This document shows, piece by piece, positions 43,115 through 51,136 of a stretch of 64,000 bases of DNA. How positions within the stretch are numbered: position 1 is the first letter of the stretch; each line of letters starts with the position of its first letter. The notes under the pieces are model-generated. The model saw only the letters and a list, made by a program, of their open reading frames with translations, had not been told where the DNA came from and did not search any database. The stretch covers positions 992,001 to 1,056,000 of the forward strand of contig DASYBM010000004.1 of the NCBI GenBank assembly GCA_036500765.1, given 5' to 3'. The DNA is from Candidatus Sulfotelmatobacter sp. (GTDB lineage Bacteria > Acidobacteriota > Terriglobia > Terriglobales > Acidobacteriaceae). Position numbers and translations under genes: made by a program.

Positions 43115-43785
43115 CGTCTTACCACCTCCTCGACCCACGTTTCAATCGCCTCGCGCAACTCGCGCAGGCGTCCCTCGAAAAAATGGTCGGCACCCTCGAC
43201 GATCACCAGCTTCTTCGGCTGCGGCATCGATGCAGCCAGAGCTTCCAGCTTGCCCCGCGGACCGAACTGATCGCGCCCGCCGCTGACCAGCAGCTTCGGT
43301 TTAGCGCAAGATTGCAGGAACTCAAACGTATAAGTGCGTGGTATCTCGCTGCCCTCGGCCACGGGATTCACCGGCGTTCCCACGCCGATGATCCCTTGCA
43401 CGCGCGCATCCGCGCAAGCCGCACGCAGGCCGACCGCCGCGCCGAAAGAGAATCCGGCGAAGACCAGCGGCAGGTGATATTCCGCGTCAAGCCAGTCGAG
43501 CGCCGCGCGAACATCCTCGACTTCGCCTTCGCCCTGGTCATGTTCGCCCTGGCTCAAACCGGTACCCCGAAAGTTGAAGCGCAACACCGGGAAGCCAAAG
43601 CTATTCAGCGCCTTCATGGTGTGGAAGACAACTTTATTGTGCAGCGTCCCGCCAAATAGCGGATGCGGATGGGAAACCACTGCGGCATGCGTCGCATTCT
43701 CGGCCCCAGCGTTGAGCAGCGCTTCCAGTCGTCCGGCAGGACCGTCGACGAACAGCGAACGGATGGACGAACTCGGAGAAGTCAC
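43111..43785 (-). CDS. Alpha/beta hydrolase (KANL3/Tex30-like)
   Basis: A 224-residue hydrolase. The opening HPHPLFGGTLHNKVV is typical of a small bacterial dienelactone-hydrolase-like group. FNFRGTGLSQG, the nucleophile elbow GFSFG (near residue 110), the acid region VSGGRDQFGP and the final histidine in EGADHFFEG complete the triad. Substrate unknown. It is first of a three-gene operon and overlaps the next gene by 4 nt (ATGA). Upstream, on the opposite strand, a repeat-filled gap leads to the M20 peptidase gene. Confidence 0.88.
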   Translation of the reverse strand: MTSPSSSIRSLFVDGPAGRLEALLNAGAENATHAAVVSHPHPLFGGTLHNKVVFHTMKALNSFGFPVLRFNFRGTGLSQGEHDQGEGEVEDVRAALDWLDAEYHLPLVFAGFSFGAAVGLRAACADARVQGIIGVGTPVNPVAEGSEIPRTYTFEFLQSCAKPKLLVSGGRDQFGPRGKLEALAASMPQPKKLVIVEGADHFFEGRLRELREAIETWVEEVVRR

Positions 43786-43804
43786 ATTCCAGATTATCGC
43801 AGGA

Positions 43805-43925
43805 ACGGTCTTGGCCTTCGGTCTTCGGTTTGACTTCTGGATTGAGGTCTTCGGAGGTTATGTTCGAAGTCTGAGATCTGAAGTCTGAAGTCCGACCTCT
43901 GAATTCTCACCCCCGGCGCCTGACG
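43805..43925. repeat. Degenerate GTCTTCGG / AAGTCTGAG repeat tract
   Basis: GGCCTTCGGTCTTCGGTTTG begins a run of related units; AAGTCTGAGATCTGAAGTC and TGAAGTCCGACCTCTG follow. The same GTCTGAGGTCCGACG motif occurs at 6901-6918. It lies in the divergent gap between the hydrolase and M20 genes. Confidence 0.65.
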
Positions 43926-43951
43926 CCCGCATTGCTGCTATTCTCTCCTCC

Positions 43952-44992
43952 ATGGATGCCGTCACTCTTACGCGCCAACTGGTGGACATTGAGTCAATCA
44001 GCGGCAACGAAGCCGCGGTGGGAAGCTATCTCTACGGAGAGCTTTGCCGGCTGGGATATCAGACGAAGAAAATGCCGGTCGAGGGCGATCGCTTCAATGT
44101 CTATGCAACAATGGCGGAAGATCCGAATCCCGCGGCCGTGTTTTCCACGCACATGGACACCGTTCCTCCGTTCATCGCATCCTCGGAAGATGCCGGACGA
44201 ATTTACGGGCGAGGATCATGCGATGCCAAAGGCATTATCGCGGCCCAGATCGCTGCTGCGGAACGCTTGCGGCGACACGCGATTTACGTCGGGCTGCTCT
44301 TTGTTGTGGGAGAAGAACGCGACAGCCTGGGCGCCCAGGTGGCTAACGAATATGCAGCCAATGAGTCCGCAGCGAACGGATCTGCCTCCGGCAGTCCCGG
44401 TTCGCGACGTCGATTTCTAGTGAACGGCGAGCCGACAGAAAACCACATTGCACTCGCCTCGAAAGGAACGCTGCGGGTCGAGGTGACGGCCACGGGGCGC
44501 ATGGCGCATTCGGCGTATCCGGAACTGGGCGACTCGGCGATCGATAAGCTGATCCCGGCCCTCACTCGCTTGCGCGCGATGGAACTGCCTTCCGATCCGG
44601 AGATTGGCCCGTGCACGTTGAACATTGGTCTGATCGAGGGTGGACGAGCGCCCAACGTGATTCCCGACTACGCGCATGCAGATTTGCTGTACCGTTTGGT
44701 GGGTTCATCGGCCGATTTGCGGCAGCAAATTGCGGCGACCGCAGGCCAGCGCGTGCAAGTGACATTTCCGCTGGAGCTTCCTTTCATGCGGCTTCGAACG
44801 GTCGATGGGCTGCCCACCATGATCGCATCATTCACGACCGACATCCCGAAGCTCACGAATTGGGGTGAGGCCTTGCTGCTCGGCCCAGGATCGATTCACG
44901 TGGCGCATACGGACGGCGAGTACATCGAGAAGAAACAGTTGGCCGATGCGATCGATTTGTACTGCCAGATCGCGAAGCAACTTTTATCGTGA
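43952..44992 (+). CDS. M20-family metallopeptidase (ArgE/DapE/LysK-like)
   Basis: A 346-residue di-zinc peptidase or deacylase. Zinc and catalytic motifs are STHMDTVPPF (His and catalytic Asp), GRGSCDAKGI (bridging Asp) and VVGEERDSLGA (catalytic Glu and ligand Glu). The dimerisation domain (about 165-270) includes GTLRVEVTATGRMAHSAYPE. Residues about 131-152 (NEYAANESAANGSASGSPGS) are a low-complexity insertion next to the active-site region. The substrate is probably an N-acyl amino acid or dipeptide; which one is not decided. A ribosome site is not obvious. Confidence 0.88.
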   Translation: MDAVTLTRQLVDIESISGNEAAVGSYLYGELCRLGYQTKKMPVEGDRFNVYATMAEDPNPAAVFSTHMDTVPPFIASSEDAGRIYGRGSCDAKGIIAAQIAAAERLRRHAIYVGLLFVVGEERDSLGAQVANEYAANESAANGSASGSPGSRRRFLVNGEPTENHIALASKGTLRVEVTATGRMAHSAYPELGDSAIDKLIPALTRLRAMELPSDPEIGPCTLNIGLIEGGRAPNVIPDYAHADLLYRLVGSSADLRQQIAATAGQRVQVTFPLELPFMRLRTVDGLPTMIASFTTDIPKLTNWGEALLLGPGSIHVAHTDGEYIEKKQLADAIDLYCQIAKQLLS

Positions 44993-45468
44993 AGAGCGCC
45001 AAAGCCTTCCTGAGGAAAGTCGAACTGTGGGTCATGCACGCCGCTGCGTTGAAACCACACTTGACGTCGCCGACATCCGCCAATTGATTCAGGACTACTG
45101 AGGGAAGGTTGTCGTCAACACTTCAGTCTTATTGGCGCTCGAAAAGGAAGCGGGGTACAACTTTTCTTTCTGGGACACGATTTTTCTGCATGCGGCGGAC
45201 AGGTCGACAAGGAGTTTATTAATTGGATTGCCACGTAATGCTGGCGTGAGGCCAGATTCTCAGAATAAAGAATGGCCGGGCCCGAGGTCGTCGAATCCAT
45301 CCTTTAAGAGATTGTCCTCCCATCGGCAAAAGCGATCTTTTTACACTTTCCGAACATCTGTCCAACGGCCGTCACGAACCGGGCAAACGGGCGTATACTT
45401 CGTGGCCATTCCGCGATGAGATTAGCTCAAGTGCGGAAACCGAATCACAGATCCACAAGGAGGTCGGC
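44993..45468. other. Intergenic region with no supported gene
   Basis: About 475 bp. Small open frames (for example 45132-45419) lack ribosome sites and family likeness. No hairpin or RNA gene stood out. AAGGAGG at the right end belongs to the SGNH gene. Confidence 0.4.
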
Positions 45469-46428
45469 ATGACATTCGAGGAAAACCTCGCTGCTGCGCT
45501 GCAATCGGGACTCCAGAAAGCGGAAGACATTTTGGCCATTCGAAGAGCGGCTCGCGCGCGACGGACGCAGGCGCTACAGAGTAATCAGAAGAAAATGGCG
45601 TTGCGAATTCAAGCTGCTACGCCCGGGGCCGCCGCGCCTGCCGTCGAGTTTCAAACCGCCGGGTTTCTGGCGGCGGCTGGCGACTCCTGGTTCGATTATC
45701 CCTTCCACGACGTTCTTAAAATTCTCGATGACAACTACGGATACAACGTGGAATCGAGCGCCCACAAAGGAGATCCGATTGAAAGGATCGCATACGCCGG
45801 CGGACAGATGGAAGACTTCGCCCGCAAGTTGGAAAAGATCAAGGCCCGAGGAGTTGTGCCCAAAGCGGCGCTGGTTTCCGGCGGGGGCGATGACGTTGCC
45901 GGCGCCGAATTCGGCATGCTGCTGAACAATGCGTTTTCTCCGATTGCGGGATCGGATGACGACGTAGTGGACGGCGTACTCAACCAACGAATACGTACGG
46001 CCTTTACTTACCTGCTCGGCAGCATCACGGCTTTTTGCCAGGAAGCGTTCCAGAAAAAAGTGCCGATTCTGGTGCATGGCTATGACTATCCGGTGCCCGA
46101 CGGGCGCGGATTCCTGGGAGGCTGGCCATTTCCCGGACCCTGGCTCGATCCCGGATTCCGCGAAAAGAATTTCCCAAAAGACAATGACGAAGAACTGAAA
46201 AAGCGCATTCAGATGATGCAAGACATCATGTCGAAGTTCAACAACATGGTGAAGGCCCTGCCATCGCAACCCGGTCTGGAACACGTGGTATATGTCGACT
46301 TGCGCGGCACACTTTCGAACAAATTGCCGGACTACAAAGATTGGTGGGCCAATGAACTGCACCCGACACAAAAAGGATTCGAAGCAGTGACCGCCCGATT
46401 CGCAGCGGAATTGGCAAAATTGCCGTAG
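45469..46428 (+). CDS. SGNH/GDSL-type hydrolase-like protein
   Basis: A 319-residue protein without a signal peptide. Block I is AAGDSWFDYPF (nucleophile Ser), block III resembles SGGGDDVAGAEF (usual GxND), and block V is ADWW-like WWANELHPTQKGF (D/E-x-x-H with catalytic His). An N-terminal helical segment of about 55 residues (FEENLAAALQSGLQKAEDIL, then RRAARARRTQALQ) is extra. Long loops with aromatic/Gly-rich sequence (GRGFLGGWPFPGPWLDPGF) occur before the last helix. Probably an esterase or lipase acting in the cytoplasm; substrate unknown. AAGGAGG 7 nt before ATG supports the start. Confidence 0.8.
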   Translation: MTFEENLAAALQSGLQKAEDILAIRRAARARRTQALQSNQKKMALRIQAATPGAAAPAVEFQTAGFLAAAGDSWFDYPFHDVLKILDDNYGYNVESSAHKGDPIERIAYAGGQMEDFARKLEKIKARGVVPKAALVSGGGDDVAGAEFGMLLNNAFSPIAGSDDDVVDGVLNQRIRTAFTYLLGSITAFCQEAFQKKVPILVHGYDYPVPDGRGFLGGWPFPGPWLDPGFREKNFPKDNDEELKKRIQMMQDIMSKFNNMVKALPSQPGLEHVVYVDLRGTLSNKLPDYKDWWANELHPTQKGFEAVTARFAAELAKLP

Positions 46429-46490
46429 AGCCTTGTTGAAAATGCGGAGAGAATAGTCCCTAGCAGTTCGCTCTCGCCAGCGTAAACAGA

Positions 46491-47030
46491 TTATTGCGGG
46501 GTCCACGTCATATCGACGCGCACAGGAATTTCATTCTTGACGGGAAGCGTCAACAACGACGGCGGATCGATCTTGAAATCGGAGAGTGTCGCCGGAATTG
46601 TTCCGACGATGTGCTTTTCGTTCCCTTGCGTCGTCACTTCAAACGGGACCTGCTTGTACTGAGCGGTCTGTCCGGCAAACTGGACTTCGATATCGAGTCT
46701 GATAGAGGCGGCGGTCGACGCCGCTTCCGGCACGCGAGTGCGGACCGAAACCATGGGAAATTCCGCCCCGCGCGTGACCTGAATCATGTGCAGATCGCGA
46801 TTGCTGTCGCCGGAATCGAACGTCTTGACCGGGACGGCGATCAGGAAATCGCACTGCCCTTCGTGGCAAAGGCCTTTGCCGCGGGCAGCGTGGCTGATGC
46901 CATCGGTCTGATGCAGCGGATGCGAAACATGATAAGTTAGCGTGCCCTGCTTCAGAATCCACGCGTGGTCCGCGGCGAAGAGATTCGGCAGCGCGACGAA
47001 GAAAAATAGAGCGAGAATTTTCTTGTTCAT
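46491..47030 (-). CDS. YceI-like secreted protein
   Basis: A 179-residue protein with a signal peptide (KKILALFFFVALPNLFA). The body resembles the YceI lipocalin-like fold: an opening that contrasts with the usual start of a D-x-x-H-S-x-x-x-F helix (here LTYHVSHPLHQTDGISHAARG), a middle NRDLHMIQVTRGAEFPMVSV, and a final SDFKIDPPSLLTLPVKNEIPVRVDM. YceI proteins bind isoprenoid lipids. The start is taken at ATG 47030; an alternative in-frame start is 47054. It lies 45 bp downstream of a membrane protein gene on the same strand, which recalls the yceJ-yceI pair. Confidence 0.65.
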   Translation of the reverse strand: MNKKILALFFFVALPNLFAADHAWILKQGTLTYHVSHPLHQTDGISHAARGKGLCHEGQCDFLIAVPVKTFDSGDSNRDLHMIQVTRGAEFPMVSVRTRVPEAASTAASIRLDIEVQFAGQTAQYKQVPFEVTTQGNEKHIVGTIPATLSDFKIDPPSLLTLPVKNEIPVRVDMTWTPQ

Positions 47031-47074
47031 GAGCTTAGTTGTGATTAATTGCAAGGTCGTGATTGATCAGATCA

Positions 47075-47968
47075 TCAGAATTTAAACGACACCGAGACTA
47101 GCGCCGCACCGAAGGCGGCCGCGGTCACGATGGCCACCGGGCCGTGCGCGGCGGCAAAGCCGTGAACTTTTTCCCCATTGTTCTTCTGGCTGAAGGCCAT
47201 CGCTCCCATGATGGGGGTCAGAATCATACCTGGGCCGTGAATCCATGCCATGGCTTCGTGAAAACGGATCGGGCCGCGCTTCGGAGTACCTTTGACTCTG
47301 GGCGCGCGGATCGCGTACCAGGCGGTGATGCCATAAAGGTCTCCGGTGAGCGCGCCCAGCGCCACATGTAGATCGCGGGCCGCAGTGCCTTCACTCTTGC
47401 CGCCGGCGCCGGGGCCGAGAAGCACGGTCGTAATTAACGGTATCGTCGTGATCAATCCCATGCGCTGATGGATTTTCAGCATGTGCGTGCGCTTGTCGAG
47501 CAGCGCCTGCATTTTGGCATTGGCTTCCGTCTCCGCCGGCGTAAATCCCAAATCTCCAAGCGACGGCTGCGTCTGGCTCGCAGAGGGCGCGTTCGGCAGA
47601 CTCTCGGACGGATTTCGCGGATTCGACGAGTACGCGGTCAGTCCAACGCTGAGGTTCTGCCGGCTGCCGGCGGCCAAAGTCACTTTGCCCGCTCCCGCGC
47701 CGACACCCTCCAGAGAGGCGGAGACTTCATAATCTCCGGCAACCAGCTTCGGAAACGTGTAGATGCCGGTCGGATCGGTTGTCGTCTCAATCGCCTCGCC
47801 GGTGGCGACATTCTTGAGAGAAACTTTGGCATTCGCCACTCCTTTTCCGGAAGCGTCGGTGACAGTGCCGCTGAGAGTCGCAGCCGCATCCTGTGCGCGC
47901 GATGGATGGGCGGTGAACAGAAGAATGAGTGCTACTCCAAAGACAAGGGTCGCCGCTTTCGCAATCAT
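47075..47968 (-). CDS. Carboxypeptidase-regulatory-like domain fused to a four-helix membrane domain
   Basis: A 297-residue protein with a signal peptide (to about residue 25), a CarboxypepD_reg/Ig-like domain (about 28-115; ATLSGTVTDASGKGVANAKV), a linker, and four hydrophobic helices (about 170-297). Histidines occur in KIHQRMG, DLHVALGALTGD, RFHEAMAWIHGPG and KVHGFAAAHGP, a pattern that could bind heme as in cytochrome b561. The following gene is YceI-like, as in the E. coli yceJ-yceI pair where YceJ is b561-like. The b561 reading is inference; the Ig-like domain is clear. Confidence 0.6.
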   Translation of the reverse strand: MIAKAATLVFGVALILLFTAHPSRAQDAAATLSGTVTDASGKGVANAKVSLKNVATGEAIETTTDPTGIYTFPKLVAGDYEVSASLEGVGAGAGKVTLAAGSRQNLSVGLTAYSSNPRNPSESLPNAPSASQTQPSLGDLGFTPAETEANAKMQALLDKRTHMLKIHQRMGLITTIPLITTVLLGPGAGGKSEGTAARDLHVALGALTGDLYGITAWYAIRAPRVKGTPKRGPIRFHEAMAWIHGPGMILTPIMGAMAFSQKNNGEKVHGFAAAHGPVAIVTAAAFGAALVSVSFKF

Positions 47969-48082
47969 TGAAGGTTTTTCCTCTGGCTACCGAGACCGCT
48001 GACGATTGTATGTTCGAGAGATGCTGTCGGCAAGGCAGAGGATGTCCCAAATGCACCCGCCGCCTTGAAGTAAGATGAGGAG

Positions 48083-48268
48083 ATGGCAAACAGGGACATC
48101 TTTTCCGAGTTGATCGGGGGTGTAGCTGCAATAAAGAGCCACCGCGAAGGCAAGCTTACGCTGCGCAGCTACAAGTTCGAAATCGCCGGGCAGAAAACGC
48201 TCGCGAACAAGATCGCACAACCTAGCAGCGTGCGAACAACCGCCAGGATCAGACGGAAGAAATCATGA
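48083..48268 (+). pseudogene. Truncated HigA/YiaG-like antitoxin remnant
   Basis: Sixty-one codons. Residues 1-33 (ANRDIFSELIGGVAAIKSH, then REGKLTLRSYKFE) match the conserved opening of a common HigA/YiaG-like antitoxin family, in which an XRE helix-turn-helix normally follows. Here the sequence turns into unrelated basic residues (TTARIRRKKS) and stops, so the DNA-binding part is missing or frame-shifted. No toxin gene is adjacent. The stop overlaps the ATG of the DUF255 gene (ATGA at 48265-48268), so translation of the remnant could still affect the next gene. Similarity was judged by eye. Confidence 0.6.
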
Positions 48269-50580
48269 CCGGCACTACCCTCAATTCCTTATCCCGCGCC
48301 TCTTCCGCTTACTTGCGCTCCGCCATGCATCAGCCCATTCAGTGGCATGAATGGGGCACCGAGGCGTTTGCCGCTGCGCAGCGTGAGAACAAGCCCATGC
48401 TGCTCGACATTGGGGCGGTGTGGTGCCACTGGTGCCATGTGATGGATCGCGAGTCGTATGACGATCCCGAGATTGCGGCGATCGTGAATCAGCATTTCAT
48501 TGCCGTGAAGGTCGATCGGGACGAGCGTCCCGACATTGACAGCCGATATCAGGTCGCGGTGCAGGCGGTGAGCGGACAGGGCGGATGGCCATTGACCGCG
48601 TTTCTCACCCCCGACGGCAAGCCGTTTTATGGCGGCACTTATTTTCCGCCGACCGACGGATACGGGCGTCCCAGCTTTCGCCGCGTGCTGCTGAGCATTG
48701 CCAATGCTTATGCGGAAAAACATGGCGACGTGGTCGAGCAGGCAAAGATGGTGGAGTCGGCGATTGTGCGGTCGGAATCGTTTGCGGGAAAAGATGGTCG
48801 GATTTCGCCGGCGATCATCAAGGCGATTGAAACTTCCGCGTTTCGCATGTTCGATCCGCAGCACGGCGGGTTCGGACAAGCGCCGAAATTTTCGCATCCT
48901 TCGGCACTGGATTTGTTGATTGATCAGTATGCGCGCGTCGCCGCGCTCCGCGGGACGGACGAATGCGTCCGTCCCCACGTGGAGGCAGCGGAGCCTCGCT
49001 CCGCCGGACAGCCGGGGGCGGCTGTCCCCACACAAGACCACCCCCTTCGCGACCTCATCGTCACCACGCTGGAGCACATGGCTCGCGGCGGCGTTTATGA
49101 CCAACTTGCGGGCGGCTTTCATCGTTACTCGGTCGACGAGCGCTGGGTCGTGCCCCATTTCGAGAAGATGTGCTACGACAATTCCGAATTATTAAAGAAT
49201 TACGTTCATGCGTATCAGGCCACGGGGATCGAGTTCTTTGCCGACATTGCCCGCGACATCATTCGCTGGATGGATGAGTGGCTCAGCGATCGCGAGCGCG
49301 GCGGTTTTTATGCCTCGCAGGACGCCGACATCTCCATGGACGATGACGGTGACTATTTCACATGGACGCTCGACGAAACGCGCGCCGTGTTGACTGAAGA
49401 CGAGGCGCAGGTCGCGGCGCTGCACTATGACATCAATGAAGTCGGCGAGATGCATCACAATCCCGCAAAGAACGTGTTGTATGTGCGCGCGTCGGTCGAG
49501 GAGATTGGCCGCCGGATGAATCTGCCGGCCGAACGAGTGCAGGAGTTGCTGGCATCGGCCAAAAAGAAAATGTATGCGGCGCGGCTCTTGCGTCCGACTC
49601 CGTATGTCGACAAGACCGTTTATGTCGGCTGGAACAGTTTGTGCATTTCGGCGTATCTGGAGGCGGCGAAAGTGCTCGATTTGGCGGAGGCGCGGCGATT
49701 TGCGTTGCGATCGCTGGATCGCGTGCTGGGAGAGGCCTGGAAAGCGCAACATCAAAAGCGCGCGGCCGAGGCGGCCGCCACCACACAAGCCGATTCCGCA
49801 CAGTCGATTCTGCTGCACGTGGTCTCTTACTCGGATCCGGCGGCAGCGCATCGCGAGGTTCCGGGCATGCTCGACGACTACGCCTGCACGGCGCTGGCTT
49901 GCCTGGATGCTTATGAAGCGACGGCCGACCTAAGCTACTTCAAGTTTGCGCAGGCAATTGCCGATGCGATGATTAGTCGTTTTTACGACTCAACTTCCGG
50001 CGGCTTCTTCGACTGCGAGCCTGCCAACGAAGGCGAAAGTCTGGGCGTGTTGGCAACGCGCCGCAAGCCTCTGCAAGATTCACCTACACCAGCTGGCAAT
50101 CCGATGGCCGCCATTGCGCTGACGCGGCTACGTCACTACACCGGCGAGACGGGTTATCGCGAGAAGGCCGAGTCCACGTTGGAAGCTTTCGCAGGAGTAG
50201 CCGAACCGTTTGGAATCTTCGCCGCAACCTATGGCACGGCAGTTGTGCATTGGCTGGCAAGTCCGGTGCAGGTAGTAGTGATTCGCGAGGATAAAGACGA
50301 AGACATGGCGGCGAAGCTGCTCGCGGCGGCAGTTGCGCCGTTCGCCTGCACCAAAACAGCCTTACAATTCGCGGTCAATCAGGCGGTTGCGCAAAACCTT
50401 CCTCCCGCGCTGGCAGAGACCATCCCCAACCTTCCGGCACTGGGCTCAGGCAAATCTTTTGCCGTTCTATGCTCAGGATCTTCCTGCCAACCGCCAATCT
50501 TCGACTCCGAGGAACTCAAACGGGCCCTTGGAAGCAGCCGTCCAGAAAAATTAGCGCCGAACGGCCGGGCCAAAAAATAG
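48265..50580 (+). CDS. Thioredoxin-domain protein of the DUF255/YyaL family with repeat insertion
   Basis: A 771-residue protein. The N-terminal DUF255 thioredoxin-like domain (about 20-190) has NKPMLLDIGAVWCHWCHVMD with WCHWCH at 53-58, and SGQGGWPLTAFLTPDGKPF. The C-terminal part is an (alpha/alpha)6-barrel of the spermatogenesis-associated/N-acylglucosamine-epimerase type (ARGGVYDQLAGGFHRYSVDE; VPHFEKMCYDN). The role is unknown. Residues about 229-262 (GTDECVRPHVEAAEPRSAGQ...) are an insertion absent from family members I know, encoded by three consecutive palindromes at 48953-49028. The gene starts inside the stop of the antitoxin remnant. Confidence 0.9.
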   Translation: MTGTTLNSLSRASSAYLRSAMHQPIQWHEWGTEAFAAAQRENKPMLLDIGAVWCHWCHVMDRESYDDPEIAAIVNQHFIAVKVDRDERPDIDSRYQVAVQAVSGQGGWPLTAFLTPDGKPFYGGTYFPPTDGYGRPSFRRVLLSIANAYAEKHGDVVEQAKMVESAIVRSESFAGKDGRISPAIIKAIETSAFRMFDPQHGGFGQAPKFSHPSALDLLIDQYARVAALRGTDECVRPHVEAAEPRSAGQPGAAVPTQDHPLRDLIVTTLEHMARGGVYDQLAGGFHRYSVDERWVVPHFEKMCYDNSELLKNYVHAYQATGIEFFADIARDIIRWMDEWLSDRERGGFYASQDADISMDDDGDYFTWTLDETRAVLTEDEAQVAALHYDINEVGEMHHNPAKNVLYVRASVEEIGRRMNLPAERVQELLASAKKKMYAARLLRPTPYVDKTVYVGWNSLCISAYLEAAKVLDLAEARRFALRSLDRVLGEAWKAQHQKRAAEAAATTQADSAQSILLHVVSYSDPAAAHREVPGMLDDYACTALACLDAYEATADLSYFKFAQAIADAMISRFYDSTSGGFFDCEPANEGESLGVLATRRKPLQDSPTPAGNPMAAIALTRLRHYTGETGYREKAESTLEAFAGVAEPFGIFAATYGTAVVHWLASPVQVVVIREDKDEDMAAKLLAAAVAPFACTKTALQFAVNQAVAQNLPPALAETIPNLPALGSGKSFAVLCSGSSCQPPIFDSEELKRALGSSRPEKLAPNGRAKK
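48953..49028. repeat. Three consecutive palindromes inside the DUF255 gene
   Basis: Palindrome 1 is GGACGGACG/CGTCCGTCC with AATG loop (48953-48974), identical to that in the aconitase-family gene. Palindrome 2 is GCGGAG/CTCCGC (around 48987-49003), related to 7308-7326. Palindrome 3 is GGACAGCC/GGCTGTCC (49006-49027), related to 41215-41238. They stay in frame for about 34 codons. Confidence 0.85.
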
Positions 50581-50611
50581 GGGCTGCCGGTGATAAGTCC
50601 CGTCAGCCCAA
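50572..50611 (-). terminator. Terminator of the small secreted protein gene
   Basis: GGGCTG-C-CGG pairs with CCG-T-CAGCCC (50582-50611). On the minus strand a T6 run follows (complement of 50572-50577). It overlaps the end of the + strand DUF255 gene. Confidence 0.65.
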
Positions 50612-50694
50612 AAATTGCTAGCCCTGGTTTTCGGCCCAAATTGCAATTACGGCAGGTTACTTTGGTGACCTTGCACTCTATCCCAACAACGGGT

Positions 50695-50850
50695 CTACTG
50701 CGGTGGTATTGTGGTTTGACAGTTCGGTTGTCTGGGTGGGCACAGAATCAGTGGGCCACCGTCCGCGGCGGGAACCTGTTGGACGGCTGCTGCAATGAAT
50801 GTGCCCACTAGTCCTATCATCAGGATAGAAATCCTGATTGCGCGTTTCAT
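50695..50850 (-). CDS. Small secreted DGGP/CPP peptide
   Basis: A 51-residue product with signal peptide KRAIRISILMIGLVGTFIAA and a short mature part (ADGGPLILCPPRQPNCQTTIPPQ) carrying two cysteines. AGGAG 7 nt before the ATG and a terminator downstream support expression. From memory, short peptides with a DGGP...CPP...PNC pattern recur in Acidobacteriota. Function unknown; a secreted or surface-bound peptide is likely. Confidence 0.6.
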   Translation of the reverse strand: MKRAIRISILMIGLVGTFIAAAVQQVPAADGGPLILCPPRQPNCQTTIPPQ

Positions 50851-51136
50851 GGGTTTTCTCCTATCTCCGCGTAGGGCTTCCCCGGAGGAAGCTTTTTCGC
50901 GGTGCCGCATTATAGGCCACGCGTCAAGTCTCATGTGCAACAATTTTCATCTTATGCACTAAGCCCGCTAGCGTACTATACCCACACTCCATTCGATAGG
51001 CTATTTGGCCTTTATCTATCAGTAACTTAAATAGTTTCAGACGAAGTATCGGTTGCATTCCGGCGAGTGCCCGAGGCGGACGTGTACCTGCGCAATTTGT
51101 TTACAGTTTCCGGACAGGAAGGGAAACGACAGGGAA
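50851..51136. other. Intergenic region upstream of the small secreted peptide
   Basis: About 285 bp between two minus-strand genes. It is AT-rich between 50935 and 51050 and probably holds the small gene's promoter. No RNA gene or hairpin was convincing. Confidence 0.35.

Noticed and set aside
45132-45419. 95-codon frame in the gap before the SGNH gene
   Set aside because: No ribosome site, no family likeness, and composition typical of chance frames.
45574-46506. Open frame antisense to the SGNH hydrolase
   Set aside because: No ribosome site, no domain, and the sense gene has clear catalytic motifs and AAGGAGG.
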